Positions 10,656 to 21,170 of a stretch of DNA of 64,000 nucleotides are shown piece by piece. The translations under genes and the position numbers were made by a program. Below the pieces are notes generated by a model. The model worked only from the letters and a program-made list of their open reading frames with translations, had not been told where the DNA came from and made no database searches. Where the stretch lies: contig CAWAMV010000004.1 in NCBI GenBank assembly GCA_963783195.1, forward strand, positions 2,480,001 through 2,544,000, given 5' to 3'. Source of the DNA: Croceibacterium_B sp963783195. GTDB taxonomy: Bacteria > Pseudomonadota > Alphaproteobacteria > Sphingomonadales > Sphingomonadaceae. Position 1 is the first letter of the stretch; each line of letters starts with the position of its first letter.

Positions 10656-12094
10656 CCGCTCTCGCTTGCCTCTTCCCGTTCCTGCCCGCCGGCCAGTTGC
10701 GGCATCGCGGGCGTCTCCTCGTCGCTAGCTGTATAGCGTGGAGCGCTTTCGACAAGAGGCACCTCGTCGATTTCGCGCTTGCCGATCTCGATTCCCTTTT
10801 CCGCCAGACGGCGGCCGGAGGACAGGACGTTGCGTTCGAAGCTGCCGACGAACTTGTTGTAGTTGTTCACCGCGCTTTCCAGCCCGCCGCCCACGCGCTT
10901 GAGATGTTCGGCGCTTACAGCGAGCCGATCGTAAAGCTCGCCGGCCATGCGGCCGATCTCCTGCGCCTCCTTGGCGATCGTGTCCTGCCGCCAGACCTGT
11001 GCCACCGTGCGGGCAATGGCGACCAGGTTGGTGGGCGTCGCCAGCAGCACCTTGTTGCGGAAGGCGAAGTCCCACAGCTCGGGATCGGCTTCCAGGGCGG
11101 CGGCGACGAAATGCTCGCCCGGCACGAACATCACGACGTAATCGGGCGCTTCGTCGAACTGGCTCTGGTAGCTCTTGGCACCGAGCGTTTGGACGTGCCC
11201 GCGCATCGACTTCGCGTGCAGATCGAGATGGCGCTTGCGCTCCTCGTCGTCGTCGGCCTCGAACGCGGCCTGGTAGGCGTTGAGGGAGACCTTGGCGTCG
11301 ATGACCAGCTTCTTCTGCCCGGGCACATTGACGATCGCATCGGGCCGCAGGCGCCCCTCGTCGGTGTCCATCGAGTGTTCGAGGTGGAAGTCGGTGTGTT
11401 CGGCGAGGCCACACTGTTCGAGCAGGTTCTGCAGCGCCCGTTCGCCCCAGCGGCCGCGCGCCTTGGGCGCGTTGGTCAGCGAGTTGCCCAACCGCTGCGC
11501 TTCGCGCCGCACGGCCTCCTGCCCCTCGCGCATCGAGGCGATCAGCCCGGTCAGTTCGCCGAATGCGCTCGTCCGCTTGGCCTCGAGCCCGGTCACGTGT
11601 TCCTCGTACGACTTGAGCCGCTGGTGGACCGGCTCAAGCAGGCTTTTCACGGCTTCCTTGTTCGCTGCCTCCGCATGGCCGAAGCGCTCGGCCGCACTGG
11701 CGAGAAATTTCTCCTGCGCCGCGCCCAGGACCTTGCTGCCGGTGAGCTGGAATTCCTTGAGCAGCTCCTCGCGCGCTTCGACCAGCAGGCGCTTCTGTTC
11801 GTCGAAATTGGCCGCGTTGGCCTTCAGCGTCGCGAGTTCGGCGGCCAGGCCTTCGCGCTGCGTGCGGACCGTCTCGAGTTGCCCGGCGAGTTCGTCGGCG
11901 CGGTTCGCCTTCTCTGCCAACCCGGCGAGATCGCGAATAGCCCCCTTGAATTTCTCGTCCAGGTCCTTCGCCTCGGCGTCCCGCTCCCCATGCCGCGCCT
12001 TCCAGTCGGCCACCGGGCGGCTGCCGAGGAACCAGCCGATCAGCGCGCCGAGGGCCAGAGCAACAAGGATGAGAATGACGGCGGTGGTGTCCAT
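10652..12094 (-). CDS. rmuC: DNA recombination protein RmuC
   Basis: 480 residues. An N-terminal membrane anchor (about 5-25, AVILILVALALGALIGWFLG) is followed by a long coiled coil to about residue 190. The conserved RmuC nuclease-like domain contains ARGRWGERALQNLLE and DAIVNVPG. The family limits inversions at short repeats in E. coli. The start at 12094 gives the membrane helix at the N-terminus; the frame upstream is not conserved in style. Its 3' end overlaps the lipoprotein gene start. Confidence 0.92.
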   Translation of the reverse strand: MDTTAVILILVALALGALIGWFLGSRPVADWKARHGERDAEAKDLDEKFKGAIRDLAGLAEKANRADELAGQLETVRTQREGLAAELATLKANAANFDEQKRLLVEAREELLKEFQLTGSKVLGAAQEKFLASAAERFGHAEAANKEAVKSLLEPVHQRLKSYEEHVTGLEAKRTSAFGELTGLIASMREGQEAVRREAQRLGNSLTNAPKARGRWGERALQNLLEQCGLAEHTDFHLEHSMDTDEGRLRPDAIVNVPGQKKLVIDAKVSLNAYQAAFEADDDEERKRHLDLHAKSMRGHVQTLGAKSYQSQFDEAPDYVVMFVPGEHFVAAALEADPELWDFAFRNKVLLATPTNLVAIARTVAQVWRQDTIAKEAQEIGRMAGELYDRLAVSAEHLKRVGGGLESAVNNYNKFVGSFERNVLSSGRRLAEKGIEIGKREIDEVPLVESAPRYTASDEETPAMPQLAGGQEREEASESG

Positions 12095-12229
12095 GAAAAG
12101 CGCTCTCTTATGGGAACAGACAGCGAACTTATCGGCCGCTGCCCTCTCGCACAAGTCCACCGGCCACGCATTCCACTGCCGAGGTCCGCAGTCCTGCACC
12201 AGAATCACCCTTGAGATTCGCCCTGCCGA

Positions 12230-12248
12230 TTGTATGGGTTGCATACAA
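12230..12248. promoter_or_regulatory. Perfect palindrome upstream of fhs, candidate operator
   Basis: TTGTATG and CATACAA arms are separated by GGTTG. The palindrome sits 61 bases before the fhs ATG, in the 215-base divergent rmuC/fhs interval. Perfect 7-base arms are typical of a homodimeric regulator such as GntR or TetR families. No regulator gene is adjacent. Confidence 0.5.
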
Positions 12249-12309
12249 ATTTCGGATTCGCGAAAACTTCGCGTAAGTGAACAGCCGAAGCCAAACGGAG
12301 AGAGCCCCG

Positions 12310-13971
12310 ATGCCCACCGATATCGAAATCGCCCGCCAGGCAACCCTGAAGCCAATCACCGACGTTGCCGCCGCGGCCGGCGTGCCCGACGAGGCGCTGA
12401 TCCCCTATGGCAAGTACAAGGCCAAGGTCGATCGCGACGCGCTGCCCGAGGGTGGCAGCAACGGCAAGCTGATCCTGGTCACCGCGATCAACCCCACCCC
12501 TGCGGGTGAAGGCAAGACCACCACCTCGGTCGGCCTGCACGACGCCCTGCGCCTGATCGGCAAGAACTCGATGCTCTGCCTGCGCGAGCCGAGCCTCGGC
12601 CCGTGCTTCGGCGTCAAGGGCGGCGGCGCCGGCGGGGGCAAGAGCCAGGTCATGCCGATGGACGAGATCAACCTCCACTTCACCGGCGATTTCCACGCGA
12701 TCACCAGCGCTCACAACCTGCTGAGCGCGATGATCGACAACCACATCTACTGGGGCAACAGCCTCGAGATCGACCTGCGCCGCGTGACCTGGCGCCGGGT
12801 GCTGGACATGAACGATCGCGCGCTGCGACAGATTGTCGGCCCGCTTGGCGGCGTGACCAACGGTTTCCCGCGCGAAACCGGCTTCGACATCACCGTAGCC
12901 AGCGAGATCATGGCCGTCCTGTGCCTCGCGTCGGACCTGGAAGACCTGCAGCGGCGCCTCGGCGACATCATCATCGGCTATCGCCGCGACAAGACCCCGG
13001 TGTTCTGCCGCGACGTGAAGGCGGACCCGGCGATGACCGTGCTGCTCAAGGACGCGATCGATCCCAACCTGGTGCAGACGCTGGAGAACAATCCGGCCTT
13101 CCTGCACGGCGGCCCGTTCGCCAACATCGCCCACGGCTGCAACTCGGTGATCGCCACCAAGACCGCGCTCAAGATGGCCGACTACGTCGTGACCGAAGCC
13201 GGTTTCGGGGCCGACCTCGGCGCTGAAAAATTCATGGACATCAAGTGCCGTCTCGCCGGGCTTGAGCCCGACGCGATCGTCCTCGTGGCGACCGTTCGCG
13301 CGCTCAAGATGAACGGCGGCGTCGCCAAGAAGGACCTCACCGAACCCAATGTCGATGCGGTCCGCAAGGGTGCGGTGAACCTCGAGCGCCACATCGAGAA
13401 CCTGAACAAGTTCGGCATCAATCCGACCGTCGCGATCAACCATTTCTACCTCGATACCGACGAGGAAATCGCGGTCATCCAGGAAATGGCGGGCAAGTTC
13501 GGCACCGAGGCGGTAATCTGCAAGCATTGGGCCGAAGGCGGCGCAGGCGCAGAGGACCTCGCCCGCATCGTCGCCGGGAAGGCCGACAAGGGCGCCGCCT
13601 TCAAGACGCTCTACCCCGACAGCATGCCGCTGGCAGACAAGATCGAGACGGTCTGCAAGGAGATCTACCGCGCCGGCAGCGTCACCATGTCGCCGGCGGT
13701 CCGCAACCAGCTCAAGCAGTGGGAAGAGATGGGCTACGGCAAGTTCCCGGTCTGCATGGCCAAGACGCAGTATTCGTTCTCGACCGATCCGACCGCGCTC
13801 GGTGCGCCGAGCGGCTTCGACGTGACGATCCGCGAGGTCCGCATCTCGGCCGGCGCGGGCTTCGTGGTCGCCATCGCGGGGGACATCATGACCATGCCTG
13901 GCCTGCCCAGGGTCCCCAGCGCCGAGGCGATCCATCTCGACGAAAACGGACAGATCGAAGGGCTCTTCTGA
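12310..13971 (+). CDS. fhs: Formate-tetrahydrofolate ligase
   Basis: 553 residues, the usual length for the family. It makes 10-formyl-THF from formate, THF and ATP, feeding one-carbon metabolism. The P-loop region NPTPAGEGKTTTSVGL lies near residues 64-79, followed by the conserved EPSLGP and KGGGAGGGKSQVMPM segments. The ATG at 12310 has a GGAGAG ribosome site. The gene stands alone between a candidate operator and a strong terminator. In sphingomonads fhs often serves formate or methyl-THF from lignin aromatic demethylation, but no such genes are here. Confidence 0.96.
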   Translation: MPTDIEIARQATLKPITDVAAAAGVPDEALIPYGKYKAKVDRDALPEGGSNGKLILVTAINPTPAGEGKTTTSVGLHDALRLIGKNSMLCLREPSLGPCFGVKGGGAGGGKSQVMPMDEINLHFTGDFHAITSAHNLLSAMIDNHIYWGNSLEIDLRRVTWRRVLDMNDRALRQIVGPLGGVTNGFPRETGFDITVASEIMAVLCLASDLEDLQRRLGDIIIGYRRDKTPVFCRDVKADPAMTVLLKDAIDPNLVQTLENNPAFLHGGPFANIAHGCNSVIATKTALKMADYVVTEAGFGADLGAEKFMDIKCRLAGLEPDAIVLVATVRALKMNGGVAKKDLTEPNVDAVRKGAVNLERHIENLNKFGINPTVAINHFYLDTDEEIAVIQEMAGKFGTEAVICKHWAEGGAGAEDLARIVAGKADKGAAFKTLYPDSMPLADKIETVCKEIYRAGSVTMSPAVRNQLKQWEEMGYGKFPVCMAKTQYSFSTDPTALGAPSGFDVTIREVRISAGAGFVVAIAGDIMTMPGLPRVPSAEAIHLDENGQIEGLF

Positions 13972-13997
13972 GCCGTTCCTTCCGCTGATCGTGCGAA

Positions 13998-14024
13998 GGG
14001 CCGCCCTGCGAGGGGCGGCCCTTT
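13998..14024 (+). terminator. Rho-independent terminator of fhs
   Basis: A perfect 9-base stem (GGGCCGCCC, 13998-14006, with GGGCGGCCC, 14013-14021) with a 6-base loop is followed by TTT and a T-rich stretch. It lies 26 bases after the fhs stop. It may also act on the convergent gene ending at 14026, although the minus-strand tail is less T-rich. Confidence 0.85.
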
Positions 14025-14025
14025 C

Positions 14026-14406
14026 CTATTTGGCCTTGCGCGCCTGCCACGGCCATCTGCCGTCGATTTCCACTTCAAGGCTGAAGCTGAGGAAGGTGCG
14101 AATGATGACGATGAGGCCCAGCACCAGCACACTCTGCAGCGTCGGCTCGACCGCGACCGTCCGAATGATGTCGGCCGCCACCAGCAATTCCAGACCGGTC
14201 AGGATCGAGCGGCCAAGCGTTTTGCGGAACGCCGGCACCAGGTCCTTGCGCCCACCAGCCTGGTCCGCCCCGCGCAAGCCCGTGAAGCTGGCGAGGAAGT
14301 TCCACACCGCCAGCAGGGATCCCAGGATGATCACCGCGATCCCGGCGGATTCGAACCATCTGGCCACCCCGGTGGCGATCGCCAGCATCTGCGCATCGGT
14401 CAGCAT
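14026..14406 (-). CDS. DUF1622 family small membrane protein
   Basis: 126 residues with three hydrophobic segments (about 20-40, 70-85 and 91-108). RSILTGLELLVAADIIRTV is the recognisable core of the DUF1622 family. Function of the family is unknown. It is transcribed divergently from the cysteine-rich gene at 14501, with 94 bases between the starts. Confidence 0.8.
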   Translation of the reverse strand: MLTDAQMLAIATGVARWFESAGIAVIILGSLLAVWNFLASFTGLRGADQAGGRKDLVPAFRKTLGRSILTGLELLVAADIIRTVAVEPTLQSVLVLGLIVIIRTFLSFSLEVEIDGRWPWQARKAK

Positions 14407-14500
14407 GGCATTGGTAATGGACGAACCGTGGCCGGCGTTCCGCAGACTGCCGGAACAACCCGCCCGCTCCGTTCGCTATGGCAGCGAAGGAGAACTGCCC

Positions 14501-14899
14501 ATGTCGATCAAGGAAATGATCCGCGAGCACCCGCAGGTCGGGTCGGACTACAACGAGGACCTAGCCGACGCGGTCAAGCACGCGATGTACTGCGCGGCAA
14601 TCTGCAACTCGTGCGCCGATGCCTGTAGCGCCGAGGACATGGACATGAGGCGATGCATTCGCCTGTGCAGCGACTGTTCGGATGTGTGCACCGCGACTTA
14701 CCGCATCGCGAGCCGCCGCACCTCGGGTGACGTCCAGGTCATCGAGCACATGTTGCGCACCTGCATTCTTGCCTGCGAGACCTGCGCCAATGAATGCGAC
14801 AAACACGATAACGATCACTGCCGCCGCTGCGCGAAGATGTGCCGCGAGTGCGCGGCCGACTGCCATAAGGCGCTGAAAGGAATGCTCGGTCACGACTGA
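14501..14899 (+). CDS. Cysteine-rich four-helix bundle copper-binding protein (Csp/DUF326-like)
   Basis: 132 residues with 17 cysteines, nearly all in CxxC and CxxxC spacings along predicted helices (for example CAAICNSCADAC and CRRCAKMCRECAADC). This pattern matches copper storage proteins, which pack Cu(I) ions inside a four-helix bundle. There is no signal or Tat peptide, so it resembles the cytosolic Csp3 type. The ATG has an AAGGAG site ten bases upstream. No copper exporter or regulator is adjacent. Metal identity is inferred from the family. Confidence 0.85.
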   Translation: MSIKEMIREHPQVGSDYNEDLADAVKHAMYCAAICNSCADACSAEDMDMRRCIRLCSDCSDVCTATYRIASRRTSGDVQVIEHMLRTCILACETCANECDKHDNDHCRRCAKMCRECAADCHKALKGMLGHD

Positions 14900-15009
14900 C
14901 CTCCGGCCCCGCAGGTCGGTGGAGTGAAGCGGTCGTTAACCCTATGGCGCTAAAGAGAATCCTCATGGCCTGCTGCATCGATGCGGCAGGACGGATTTCG
15001 AGGTAGCGC

Positions 15010-15477
15010 GTGTCAGTAGAGAACTTCGATCACTCCTGCGACCGCTTGTCGAGCATCGTCGACAGGGCACTCTACGAGCGCCTCACCTGGGAGCGCAACG
15101 TCGGTCCCAGGCTGGCGCGGATGGTAGAACTTGCCAGGGGCGTATTCGCCGACCGCGAGGAATTCGAGCTTAGCGAAGAAGGTGCCTCGCGCGACATCAA
15201 GCGCTACATCGTAAAGATCCACGGCAAGCGCGTGCTGGCCGTTTCGCTGACCATCCACAAGGGCGTCGCGGTCGTGGCGGGCAGCGAGATCGAACGCAGC
15301 CGCTTCAGCCTCGAGGCCAGTCAGCCGCTGACCGCCGATCCGGACGCGATAGATGCCGAATGGATGACGGATGCTTTCCATCAGATATTCGCCCGCGTGC
15401 GCGAACGCGTCGGGTCGGACGAAAATCCCGCGCCCGACAACGGCGGACCCGGCGATGCGGAGGGGCAGGCGCTCTAG
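15010..15477 (+). CDS. Hypothetical protein, about 155 residues
   Basis: Starts at GTG with a GAGGTAG stretch just upstream. No signal peptide or membrane segment. The sequence is mixed and soluble, with a basic beta-rich middle (RYIVKIHGKRVLAVSLT) and a polar, disordered-looking C-terminus (NPAPDNGGPGDAEG). I do not recognise a domain. It shares its CTAG stop with convergent tesB. Codon use looks like that of its neighbours, which supports it being a real gene. Confidence 0.65.
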   Translation: MSVENFDHSCDRLSSIVDRALYERLTWERNVGPRLARMVELARGVFADREEFELSEEGASRDIKRYIVKIHGKRVLAVSLTIHKGVAVVAGSEIERSRFSLEASQPLTADPDAIDAEWMTDAFHQIFARVRERVGSDENPAPDNGGPGDAEGQAL

Positions 15478-16352
15478 CCGACGGGCCGGAACATGCCTTC
15501 CTGCGCCACGCTCGCCACCAGCGTTCCGTCGCGGGCGAAGATGCGGCCGAAGTTGAGCCCGCGCGCACCGCCGCTCCACGGGCTGTCCATCACGTAGAGC
15601 AGCCAGTCGTCGACCTGCGGGTCGGCGTGGAACCAGATCGCGTGGTCTAGGCTGGCGCCCTTCACTTCCCGCAATGCAAAGGCAATCGGGTGCGGCAGGG
15701 TGCAAGTCAGCATCAGCCGCATGTCCGACCAGTAGGCGAGCACTGCCTGGTGGATCAGCGGATCGTTCGGCACCGGCGCGCGCATGCGGAACCATACCTG
15801 TTGCGCGGGCGGCAGTTCGCGTCGGTCGAGCAGAGCGCTGGGTTCGACCGCCCGCATGTCGACCGGGCGCGGCTCGAGCAGGAAGGGCAGCAGCGACTTC
15901 TTGGCCTCTGCCGAAAGCTGCGCGATGAGATCAGCCTCGGAAACGAGGTCCTCCGGCGGCGGCACGTCGGGCATTTCGGCCGCCTGGTGCGTCAGCCCTT
16001 CCTCCTCCGTCTGGAACGAGACCGACGCTGCGAGGATCGCCTTGCCTTGCTGACTGGCGGTAATCCTGCGGTTGGCGAAGCTGCGCCCGTCGAACACGCG
16101 GGCAACCTCGAACTCGATCGGGAAATCCTCGCTCCCTCCGCGCAGGAAGTAGGCGTGGAGCGAGTGCGCCCTGCGGCCCGGCTCGACCGTGCGCTGCGCG
16201 GCGACCAGTGCCTGTGCGATTACCTGCCCGCCATAGACCCGGCCCACCCCGCCAGGCTTGCGCGGCCCTTCGAACCGGTCGCCCCCGAGGTCGGTGGGGT
16301 TCAGCAGCGCGAGCAGGTTGTCGACGAGGTCTTCGGGGGTCGGTTCGGCCAT
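15474..16352 (-). CDS. tesB: Acyl-CoA thioesterase II (TesB)
   Basis: 292 residues, a double hot-dog protein. Near the N-terminus it has GRVYGGQVIAQAL and SLHAYFLRGG, both diagnostic. The catalytic Asp lies in LDHAIWFH and the Gln in ASVAQEG, with a Ser in SGGARG. It hydrolyses medium- to long-chain acyl-CoA to free acid and CoA. The start at 16352 gives the normal family length; the frame is open further but the extension is not protein-like. It overlaps the convergent unknown gene by 4 bases. Confidence 0.93.
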   Translation of the reverse strand: MAEPTPEDLVDNLLALLNPTDLGGDRFEGPRKPGGVGRVYGGQVIAQALVAAQRTVEPGRRAHSLHAYFLRGGSEDFPIEFEVARVFDGRSFANRRITASQQGKAILAASVSFQTEEEGLTHQAAEMPDVPPPEDLVSEADLIAQLSAEAKKSLLPFLLEPRPVDMRAVEPSALLDRRELPPAQQVWFRMRAPVPNDPLIHQAVLAYWSDMRLMLTCTLPHPIAFALREVKGASLDHAIWFHADPQVDDWLLYVMDSPWSGGARGLNFGRIFARDGTLVASVAQEGMFRPVG

Positions 16353-16387
16353 GCGCGCGCCATGCTCGCGGCCCGCGGAAGCGTCAA

Positions 16388-17263
16388 CTATTCGCGTGCG
16401 CCCAGCCGGCGCAGGACACGCCAGGCGCAAGCCTTGGCCTTGTTGCTCTGCGGCCAGCGCCCCGGGCGTTTCGGCTCGAAGCCGCGCGCCCGCAGCCAGT
16501 TGTTGAACGCCCAGGCATCCGCCTCGGCGAAAGACCACTCGCTGCGCCAGGTGATCGAGAGCGAAATCGAGACGGCCGGTCCGTTCTTCACGAAATGAGG
16601 CGCCATGACGGGTACGAAGATTGCATCGCCCGGGTCGAGCGCGAAGGGCTTCCCGCCGGACAGGAAATCGTCCTGCCACCGTAGCTCGCGCGCGCCGCCG
16701 GTGTGGTAGGCTTCGTGCACCGTGTTGGGCGAAAAGCGTTCCTCGCCGGCCGGGAACACGGTCATCGTCTTGCTGCCGACGAGCTGGAGCAGGATGTTGT
16801 GCTCCGGGTCGAAGTGATAGGGCGTCACCGCGCCGGGGCTGGAGACGAACACGAAGCCCTGCGTCTTCATCGCGCGCCCGGTCCTGGCGACGATCTCGCC
16901 CTCGATTTCGCCCAGCAGCGAAGCGAGCAGGCCGGCATAGGCCGGGTGCTGTTCGATGTTCTTCAGCACCGCCCAGCTGCCGCTGGTGGCGATCGTGCGG
17001 ATGGTCTCGCCAATCGACAGGCCGTTCGGTCCCGGCTTGCCGTCGACGCCGATCGGCAGGTCGCCCTTGTTGTACTCGACAGAAGGTTCCGGCAGCGCTT
17101 CCCCGAGCTGCGCCAGAGCCTCCAGCGCCAGCAGCGGGTGTTCGCGCAGGTCATGGCGGAGGACGTGCGGCACCTCGGGATAGTTCGCCGCGAACCGCGC
17201 CCGGCTATCCTCGGGGAACGCCTTCAGCGCCGTGCCTTCCAGCTCTGGATCGATTGCCGTCAT
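16388..17263 (-). CDS. Cupin-like (JmjC-type) domain protein
   Basis: 291 residues. The double-stranded beta-helix carries the metal-binding HFDPEHN (HxD/E), and a downstream His in PVMAPHFVKNG likely completes the facial triad. GPNGLSIGETI and SPGAVTPYHFD are typical of cupin-8-like, 2-oxoglutarate dioxygenase-related proteins. A hydroxylase role is possible but the substrate is unknown. The start overlaps the stop of the upstream acetyltransferase gene by 4 bases, so the two are probably co-translated. Confidence 0.8.
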   Translation of the reverse strand: MTAIDPELEGTALKAFPEDSRARFAANYPEVPHVLRHDLREHPLLALEALAQLGEALPEPSVEYNKGDLPIGVDGKPGPNGLSIGETIRTIATSGSWAVLKNIEQHPAYAGLLASLLGEIEGEIVARTGRAMKTQGFVFVSSPGAVTPYHFDPEHNILLQLVGSKTMTVFPAGEERFSPNTVHEAYHTGGARELRWQDDFLSGGKPFALDPGDAIFVPVMAPHFVKNGPAVSISLSITWRSEWSFAEADAWAFNNWLRARGFEPKRPGRWPQSNKAKACAWRVLRRLGARE

Positions 17264-18417
17264 CGGGTCTCTCCTCGCATCTCGCGCCGGGCCAGCGCAC
17301 CGAACACCTTGCGCCGCAGGGGACCGCCGATGGCCACCGAAACCCGGCCTATCGGACGGCGTTCGCGCCACAAGTGGTCGATCATCGGGTGATCCGCCGC
17401 GGCACAACTGTCGGCCCATTCGATACCGGTTCGCTCGAGCAGGGCGAGGTTCTCGCACTGCAGCAGGACGCCGGGCGAGAAACGGGCAAACCGCTCGTCG
17501 AACGCTGTCTTGAACGAGAACGCACCCGGAGAAATCAGGAAGGTCGCCAGCATGGCGACAGGTGCCCCGTCGAGCGTCAGGTCGAGCCGTTCGAGCCGGT
17601 CCCGCCGGGCCGCGCCGCGCAGCGCCTCGCGAAACAGGCCCTCGGTAGCCGGAGAGGATGCGAGCGCCGAGCCCTCGTCGCCTTTCCAGCCGCCTTTTTC
17701 GAGGGCGAGAAAACTATCGATCCATTCGTCGAGTTCTGCTTCCCCCTCCGCGCGACGGACCTGCAGGTCTCCTTCGTCGCTGAGCCGCCGGCGCTGGCGG
17801 CGCAGTTCCTTGCGCTTCTTCCCGCCGAGCGCGAAATCGAGGTAGGCGTCGGACGACAGATCGGACGCGAGCATCGCCCGCTCCACCCGCTGCACGACCG
17901 CCAGTTCGCGCCCCTGCTCTGCGCACAGCCTTGCCAGCGCAAGGTGCAGCGGGCCCGAGAGCGGAATCTGGGCGAGATGCAGGAACAGCTCCATCCGGGC
18001 GGTGCGATCCGCCCAGTCGAGCAGCGCGCCCCAGAATGCAGTCTCGAAGCCGGTGGCGACCAGCGGAGCACCGAGGAAGCAGTTGGGATGGGTCCAGCCA
18101 AACAGCTGCGGCAACGGATAGCCGTAGTAGAGCAGGTCGCGCGACACCGGCAGCAGACCCGTCAGGACGCCGTCGGCCTCGAGGCACAGGAGGCGCACCT
18201 TTCCCGTGGGATCGGATGCCCGCAGCGCCGGCAGCAGGTACCAGCTTTCGTGAAACGGATTGGGCTCTGCCGCCCATCGCGCCAGGGCATCCCACCGCCC
18301 GACCTGGTCGGCTTGGGCCATGTCGACCCAGCGCCGGATCACCATGCGGACCGCGGGCGCGCCGACGTTCGGCGCCGAAGCGCATTCCTCAGCGGGGGCG
18401 AGCGGCCTGGTGGCCAT
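17260..18417 (-). CDS. GNAT-fold acetyltransferase (CelD/BcsL or FemAB-like)
   Basis: 385 residues. The layout matches GNAT-like proteins of the CelD type. An N-terminal half contains GWTHPNCFLGAPLV. A basic central helix KKRKELRRQRRRL is followed by the SFKTAFDERFARFSPGVLL motif near the C-terminus. Such proteins acylate sugars or peptidoglycan-like precursors in some systems. The gene is coupled to a cupin-like protein by an ATGA overlap. I cannot assign a substrate. Confidence 0.75.
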   Translation of the reverse strand: MATRPLAPAEECASAPNVGAPAVRMVIRRWVDMAQADQVGRWDALARWAAEPNPFHESWYLLPALRASDPTGKVRLLCLEADGVLTGLLPVSRDLLYYGYPLPQLFGWTHPNCFLGAPLVATGFETAFWGALLDWADRTARMELFLHLAQIPLSGPLHLALARLCAEQGRELAVVQRVERAMLASDLSSDAYLDFALGGKKRKELRRQRRRLSDEGDLQVRRAEGEAELDEWIDSFLALEKGGWKGDEGSALASSPATEGLFREALRGAARRDRLERLDLTLDGAPVAMLATFLISPGAFSFKTAFDERFARFSPGVLLQCENLALLERTGIEWADSCAAADHPMIDHLWRERRPIGRVSVAIGGPLRRKVFGALARREMRGETR

Positions 18418-18511
18418 GAACCGTGTTAACCTTCGTGAACGGCGGCGACGGAGCCGTCCACCCCCGCCTAGGCAGCGAAGGCGAAAGAAGCGTTAACGAA
18501 TGGGCCGCGGG

Positions 18512-18546
18512 CAAAGAAAAACCCCGCCGGGCACGCCGGCGGGGTT
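18512..18546 (-). terminator. Rho-independent terminator of hppA
   Basis: CCGGCGGGG and CCCCGCCGG arms (18536-18544 and 18522-18530), extended by two A-T pairs, enclose a 5-base loop. On the minus strand they are followed by TTTTTCTTTG. It lies 22 bases past the hppA stop and separates hppA from the acetyltransferase-cupin pair. Confidence 0.85.
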
Positions 18547-18568
18547 CTTCAAGGATCGTCCCGACAGG

Positions 18569-20731
<2,163 letters not shown>

Positions 20732-20896
20732 GTGTGACCTTCCCCCTCTATAACTCCCAGCCCCCCGGGGCTGCGCCCTTATCGGGGGATGCGGTTGGCT
20801 ATAGGGCGCGCGGGTCCTGCGCAAGGGGGCACGTGGCGCAGCCGCATCGCTTGTCCCCGCCTTGCGCCGACGAACGGCTGCGTGGCGCGAATATCA

Positions 20897-20922
20897 CGTG
20901 TCACGTATCGGAATCTGACACG
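20897..20922. promoter_or_regulatory. Inverted repeat CGTGTCA-N12-TGACACG, candidate operator
   Basis: Perfect 7-base arms at 20897-20903 and 20916-20922 lie 50-75 bases upstream of the small membrane protein gene and about 165 bases upstream of the divergent hppA start. The symmetry suggests a dimeric regulator. The regulator is not identifiable. Confidence 0.45.
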
Positions 20923-20946
20923 GATTCCCGGCATATTGCGGGGCGT

Positions 20947-20971
20947 GATGGTTTATCTTACGATAACCATC
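20947..20971 (+). promoter_or_regulatory. Hairpin immediately before the start codon at 20973
   Basis: GATGGTTTATC and GATAACCATC pair with one bulged base around a TTAC loop, ending one base before the ATG. The hairpin takes the place of any Shine-Dalgarno sequence, so initiation of the two-gene unit could depend on its opening. Confidence 0.4.
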
Positions 20972-20972
20972 G

Positions 20973-21170
20973 ATGGGGACCCTGATCGTCAAGAAGGTGC
21001 TTTTGTGGATGCCGTTCCTGTTCGGGATCGGATTCATTGCGCCGCTGACGGCCCAGACGATGGTCTATTGGGACATCAGCGCCCCCTTCGGCCTGTCGCC
21101 GGTAGTGTTCGGGCTGATCTTCGGCGGCGCGTGGGGGCTCTACGCCAACATCAAGGGCCGCTGGGTCTGA
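20973..21170 (+). CDS. Small two-helix membrane protein, hypothetical
   Basis: 65 residues with two hydrophobic segments (about 8-30 and 39-58) and a basic C-terminus (NIKGRWV). Its stop TGA shares a base with the ATG of the desaturase-family gene (TGATG), so the two are probably translated together. No domain recognised. A role as a partner or accessory of the membrane enzyme is an inference from coupling alone. No ribosome site is visible; a hairpin sits there instead. Confidence 0.7.
   Translation: MGTLIVKKVLLWMPFLFGIGFIAPLTAQTMVYWDISAPFGLSPVVFGLIFGGAWGLYANIKGRWV

Noticed and set aside
20897..20922. PpsR/CrtJ photosynthesis-type site (TGT-N12-ACA)
   Set aside because: The half-sites resemble it, but TGT and ACA are 16 bases apart, not 12, and no photosynthesis genes are present. 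Kept only as an unspecified inverted repeat.
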